Of a DNA stretch of 9,611 nt, positions 7,030 through 9,611 are shown piece by piece. The notes beneath the pieces were generated by a model. That model saw nothing but the letters and a program-made list of their open reading frames with translations, was not told the DNA's origin and ran no database searches. Position numbers and translations under genes: made by a program. The stretch lies in NCBI GenBank assembly GCA_014380985.1, contig JACMIU010000153.1, forward strand, positions 1 through 9,611. Direction: 5' to 3'. Position 1 is the first letter of the stretch, and every line of letters begins with the position of its first letter. Source of the stretch: Armatimonadota bacterium (lineage in GTDB: Bacteria; Armatimonadota; Armatimonadia; Armatimonadales; Armatimonadaceae).

Positions 7030-7818
7030 CTATGGTTTCGCGGGTTTCGGCGCGGTCTCCGCAGGTTTTGCGAATACCGAGCCGGGGATAGCGGCGTTGA
7101 CCTGTATCGTGGTGAACACCACGTTGACTTCGGACACGCCACCGACCACCTGACGCATTTTGAACGGAAACACAATACCACTCACCGTGCGAAAATCGCT
7201 GGTGAAACTTTGCGTCGGGGTCGAGCCTTCGGCGGTTTCAATCACAATATCGGTGCGAATCGGCAGTTTGGTTTTGGTATCGTAATAGGTCACGATGGGT
7301 TTGCCGCCGCGTTTCGGGGTCAGCCGAATCGCATACGTGTTCGCCGCGCCGACTTTGCGAAGCCCTACCATCTCGGCTTTGCTATACGCTTTTCGCCAGT
7401 TCGGGTTTTGCATATCGTCGCCTTGCGATTTCAGTTGCGTCAGTTCCGCGCCAGTCACGGCTTGCAAGCCCTTGAGCGGGTCGCGGCTCCATCCCGTTTT
7501 GCCGTCGTAGCCCTTCTCGAACTTTCCGAAGCCGGAGATTTCCTGCGACGAGTAGATTTTGTCGGGGAACGAAATGCGCGTTTCGACTTGACCGGTGATT
7601 TTCTGCGCCGGGATGGCGAGAGTGCCAATCATTACAATCGTCTTCATTTTCGACAGTGCGGCAGTGCCGCCGCTGGCTTTAGTGCTGGCATCCAGAATGC
7701 TTGCCGCCGAGGGCAGTTTCACTGCCGGTTTCGCAGGGACTTTTTGCGCCCACGCGGACGGCGAGCAAACGGCGAAAGCAGTAAGTAGCGCGGCTACCGC
7801 GCAAAACGAACGGTTCAT
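7030..7818 (-). CDS. Exported LolA-like protein of unknown function
   Basis: 262 residues. A clear signal peptide (MNRSF, hydrophobic core, cleavage likely after AWA at residue 24) places it outside the cytoplasm. The mature part starts with a region around ILDASTKASGGTAALSKMKT, as in proteins that resemble the LolA/outer-membrane lipoprotein-sorting fold, and continues with beta strands: YDGKTGWSRDP, TYAIRLTPKRGGKPIVTYYD, LPIRTDIVIET, FPFKMRQVVGG. This pattern fits an open beta-barrel that may bind a lipid or lipoprotein, but I give no specific function. The end is Pro/Ala/Lys-rich (PAETAPKPAKP). ATG overlaps the TGA of the peptidase gene (ATGA), with Shine-Dalgarno AAGGAAA about 8 bases before it, so translation is probably coupled. 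It is the last gene of the operon and ends with TAG. Confidence 0.8.
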   Translation of the reverse strand: MNRSFCAVAALLTAFAVCSPSAWAQKVPAKPAVKLPSAASILDASTKASGGTAALSKMKTIVMIGTLAIPAQKITGQVETRISFPDKIYSSQEISGFGKFEKGYDGKTGWSRDPLKGLQAVTGAELTQLKSQGDDMQNPNWRKAYSKAEMVGLRKVGAANTYAIRLTPKRGGKPIVTYYDTKTKLPIRTDIVIETAEGSTPTQSFTSDFRTVSGIVFPFKMRQVVGGVSEVNVVFTTIQVNAAIPGSVFAKPAETAPKPAKP

Positions 7819-9149
7819 GGTTGAGTTTCCTTTACAATGGGTGTGTTCAAAAAGTTTAGTGCGGCGTCCAGAACGGGGTCGCCGGATGCGGACGCGGCGA
7901 GCAATGCGGGCGAAAGCGGCACGGTTATATCCGGGGTTACGCCGCGTCCTTCGAGCAGGACGCCTTTCGGGGTGCGAAAATCGCCGAAAACAAACTGCAA
8001 CCGCCCGCCGTCGGGAAGGGTGACAATCTGCGACGGTAGTACCGCTCCGGCGGTTTGGCGTCCGATAACCGTGGCGCGCCCCGCCTCCTGCAAACCGCCC
8101 GCCATAATTTCCGAGGTACTGACCGAGCCTTCATCCACCAGAATCACTACTTTTCCAGCGAAGCGCGGCGATTGCGGCACGACGGGAAACTTCTGCGCCA
8201 TTTCCCGCGTTTTCATCGTGCCGAGATTAAACTCTTTCGCGGTCAGGGTTCCGGCGATAGAGTTCGCCATGACGCCGAGACCGCCGCGGTTGCCGCGCAA
8301 ATCGAAAATGATTGCCGGTGCGCCTTTGGCGGCAAAGTCCGTCACGGCGTCCTTCACCGGTTGCAGGAGCGGCATCAAGAAAATCGAGAAGCGCACATAG
8401 CCGACGCCGCCTGCGAGCGTTCGGGTTTCGATGTCGGCAGGAATCGGCGGTAACGCGGCGAACGTCACCTTTGGCACGACCGATTTTCGCGGCGTCACCG
8501 TGAGCGTTTTCTCCGCGCCGGTCGCGTCCAGCACGGTGAGCGGGTACGGTGTGCCGACCACGCCACCGAGAACGCTTTGCATCGTCGCCCAAACCGCGTA
8601 GCGCGGGTCGGCGTTCGCGTCGGCTTTTACGATGGCTTCGATAGCCGGGGCGACCGGCTTTTCCTTGATAGCCGTGATCCGGTAGCCGGGCAGTACGCCA
8701 CCCTCCGCACCCGCGCTACCGGGGGTCACGCGCACCACGGTCAGTTGGTTATCCACCAACTGCGCGGTGATTCCGGTTTCGCCGGGAACGCCAGTTGCCA
8801 TGCCGGGCGTCGCCTGTTTCGCCGCGCCGAGTGCCGATGGCGGAATCGCGCCAAAGTGCGATTCCTTCAGTTCGGCGAGCATGGCGTTCAGCAGGACGTA
8901 AAACTCGGCTTCGTCTTTTGCCGCGTTGACCTTTGGCAGATACTTGGCGCGAACGGCGTTCCAGTTCACGCCGTTCATTTTAGGGTCGTAGTAGCCATCA
9001 CGCACCTTACGCCAGACGAAATCAAAGATTTGCGGGCGCGTCGCCGGGGCTACCGGTTTCGGCGCGGTTAATGTGGGAACCGGCGGCGCGGCGAACGCCG
9101 GTGCGCCTAAGAATACCGCCAGTGCGGCGGCTTGCCAATTTTTCATCAT
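7815..9149 (-). CDS. S41 family (C-terminal processing/tricorn-like) serine peptidase, exported
   Basis: 444 residues. A signal peptide (residues 1-20, cleavage after AFA) sends it to the periplasm or cell surface. After a Pro-rich stretch comes the N-terminal helical region with LKESHFGAIP (His98), a PDZ-like domain at about 120-220, and the S41 core: GVGYVRFSIF, IIFDLRGNRGG, then DEGSVSTSEIMAGGLQ, where Ser344 is the expected nucleophile. In CtpA-type enzymes a lysine follows in GxxTxGKG; here the motif is GRQTAGAVLP with Ala369 instead. With His98 in the SHxG position and Glu400 before GRGVTPD, a tricorn-type Ser-His arrangement is more likely than Ser-Lys. The frame stays open further upstream (to 9467), but that part overlaps the permease gene; the ATG at 9147-9149 overlaps the permease TGA and precedes the signal peptide, so it is the start. 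The substrate is unknown. Confidence 0.92.
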   Translation of the reverse strand: MMKNWQAAALAVFLGAPAFAAPPVPTLTAPKPVAPATRPQIFDFVWRKVRDGYYDPKMNGVNWNAVRAKYLPKVNAAKDEAEFYVLLNAMLAELKESHFGAIPPSALGAAKQATPGMATGVPGETGITAQLVDNQLTVVRVTPGSAGAEGGVLPGYRITAIKEKPVAPAIEAIVKADANADPRYAVWATMQSVLGGVVGTPYPLTVLDATGAEKTLTVTPRKSVVPKVTFAALPPIPADIETRTLAGGVGYVRFSIFLMPLLQPVKDAVTDFAAKGAPAIIFDLRGNRGGLGVMANSIAGTLTAKEFNLGTMKTREMAQKFPVVPQSPRFAGKVVILVDEGSVSTSEIMAGGLQEAGRATVIGRQTAGAVLPSQIVTLPDGGRLQFVFGDFRTPKGVLLEGRGVTPDITVPLSPALLAASASGDPVLDAALNFLNTPIVKETQP

Positions 9150-9611
9150 GCTTTTAGCAATATACTTTCTTTTTGAAAGGCGTGCGCGGCGAACAGCACC
9201 GCGACAACGGCATAAACGAGCGTGGTGATGCACGCCACGCCGACGAACGCCGGGTTCCACACGCCTTCGAGGGCTTGCTTTAGAACCAGCGAAGCGTTGG
9301 TAATCGGAACCAATGCCCAGTAGAGGGGAGCCTCCGATTTCAGCACGAGCGACATCATCGCGCCGAGTGTGCCGACCAACATCACCGGGGCGAGGTACGA
9401 CTGCGCTTCGCGCTGATTGCGGGCGAACGTCGAAACGGTAAGCAGAATCCCCGCCCCCATCACGCAAAGCGGGATCTCGACCAGAAACATCGCCGCGACT
9501 CCGGCAAAGGTAAGCGTCAAGCCCGACTTCGCGAGAAACGAGAACGCCGGTATCGGCAGATAGAAGGGCCAGATGAACCCGATTACCGAGCAGAACCCGC
9601 CGAGCATGGCA
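9146..9611 (-). CDS. ABC-2 type permease, NatB-like, C-terminal part (5' end beyond window)
   Basis: The frame is open to the window edge, so the ATG at 9605-9607 is internal. The visible 153 residues after it hold four or five hydrophobic segments (about 4-24, 31-60, 73-90, 94-112, 119-143). The motif STFARNQREAQSYLAP and the ending AHAFQKESILLK are typical of the NatB/ABC-2 permease family, which exports Na+ or other substrates together with an ATPase. An ATPase gene is likely further upstream, outside the window. The TGA stop overlaps the start of the S41 peptidase gene (ATGA), so the two are in one operon and probably translationally coupled. The transported substrate cannot be inferred; pairing with an exported peptidase and a LolA-like protein suggests an envelope role. 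Confidence 0.85.
   Translation of the reverse strand, partial: AMLGGFCSVIGFIWPFYLPIPAFSFLAKSGLTLTFAGVAAMFLVEIPLCVMGAGILLTVSTFARNQREAQSYLAPVMLVGTLGAMMSLVLKSEAPLYWALVPITNASLVLKQALEGVWNPAFVGVACITTLVYAVVAVLFAAHAFQKESILLKA

Noticed and set aside
6961..7788. Plus-strand ORF of 275 codons opposite the LolA-like gene
   Set aside because: Arg/His/Phe-rich shadow of a gene with a clear signal peptide, ribosome-binding site and operon position; no recognisable domain.
7837..8400. Plus-strand ORF of 187 codons opposite the S41 peptidase
   Set aside because: Composition (Ser/Pro/Arg/Thr-rich) is that of an antisense shadow of a GC-rich gene; the catalytic motifs of the minus-strand peptidase are clear.
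9150..9467. Upstream extension of the S41 peptidase ORF to an earlier start at 9467
   Set aside because: It lies wholly over the NatB-like permease in another frame, and the added residues are Arg-rich and unlike S41 proteins. The signal peptide begins at the ATG at 9149.
1..9611. CRISPR arrays, tRNA or rRNA genes, insertion sequences, phage genes
   Set aside because: No repeat-spacer pattern, no RNA gene signatures, and no transposase, integrase or phage protein in any frame; all long gaps are under 110 bp.

Overview
The window is a gene-dense stretch of a moderately GC-rich bacterial chromosome with short intergenic gaps and no RNA genes, CRISPR arrays or mobile elements that I can see. 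Housekeeping genes (RNase J, dapA) sit beside a sugar-type regulator, a secreted family 9 glycoside hydrolase and an exporter/peptidase operon. A free-living, plant-polymer-degrading bacterium fits. The GntR-HTH/LacI-sensor regulator and the multi-domain GH9 enzyme would suit Armatimonadota or a similar phylum, but this is a guess from protein style and no marker here proves it.

Layout: (1) 1-1647 (+) is RNase J, missing its first few residues at the window edge. It converges on (2) dapA (-, 1707-2600), and a perfect 18-bp hairpin between them can terminate both. (3) 2716-6923 (-) is a three-ORF block in the order regulator, secreted N-terminal module, GH9 catalytic part. It starts at a recognisable promoter with a candidate operator and ends at a hairpin plus T-tract (2625-2660). 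(4) 7030-9611 (-) is a tightly overlapping operon: NatB-like ABC-2 permease (partial), S41 peptidase, and a small exported LolA-like protein. It ends at a hairpin (6980-7012).

The most notable point is that the secreted module (4999-5766) and the GH9 ORF (2716-4992) lie in one reading frame, separated by a single TAG codon. The GH9 ORF has no signal peptide and no Shine-Dalgarno sequence of its own, while the upstream ORF has both. The pair reads as one exported enzyme of about 1,016 codons, interrupted by a nonsense codon or expressed by stop-codon readthrough. TAG is an ordinary stop in this genome, since rnj, the regulator and the LolA-like gene all end in it.

Functionally, the regulator probably senses a sugar released from beta-glucan and controls its own operon, including the GH9 enzyme. 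The permease/peptidase/LolA-like operon looks like an envelope export or protein-processing unit of unknown substrate. I do not see a clearly new multi-gene system; the split GH9 gene and the S41-containing operon are the items most worth checking.
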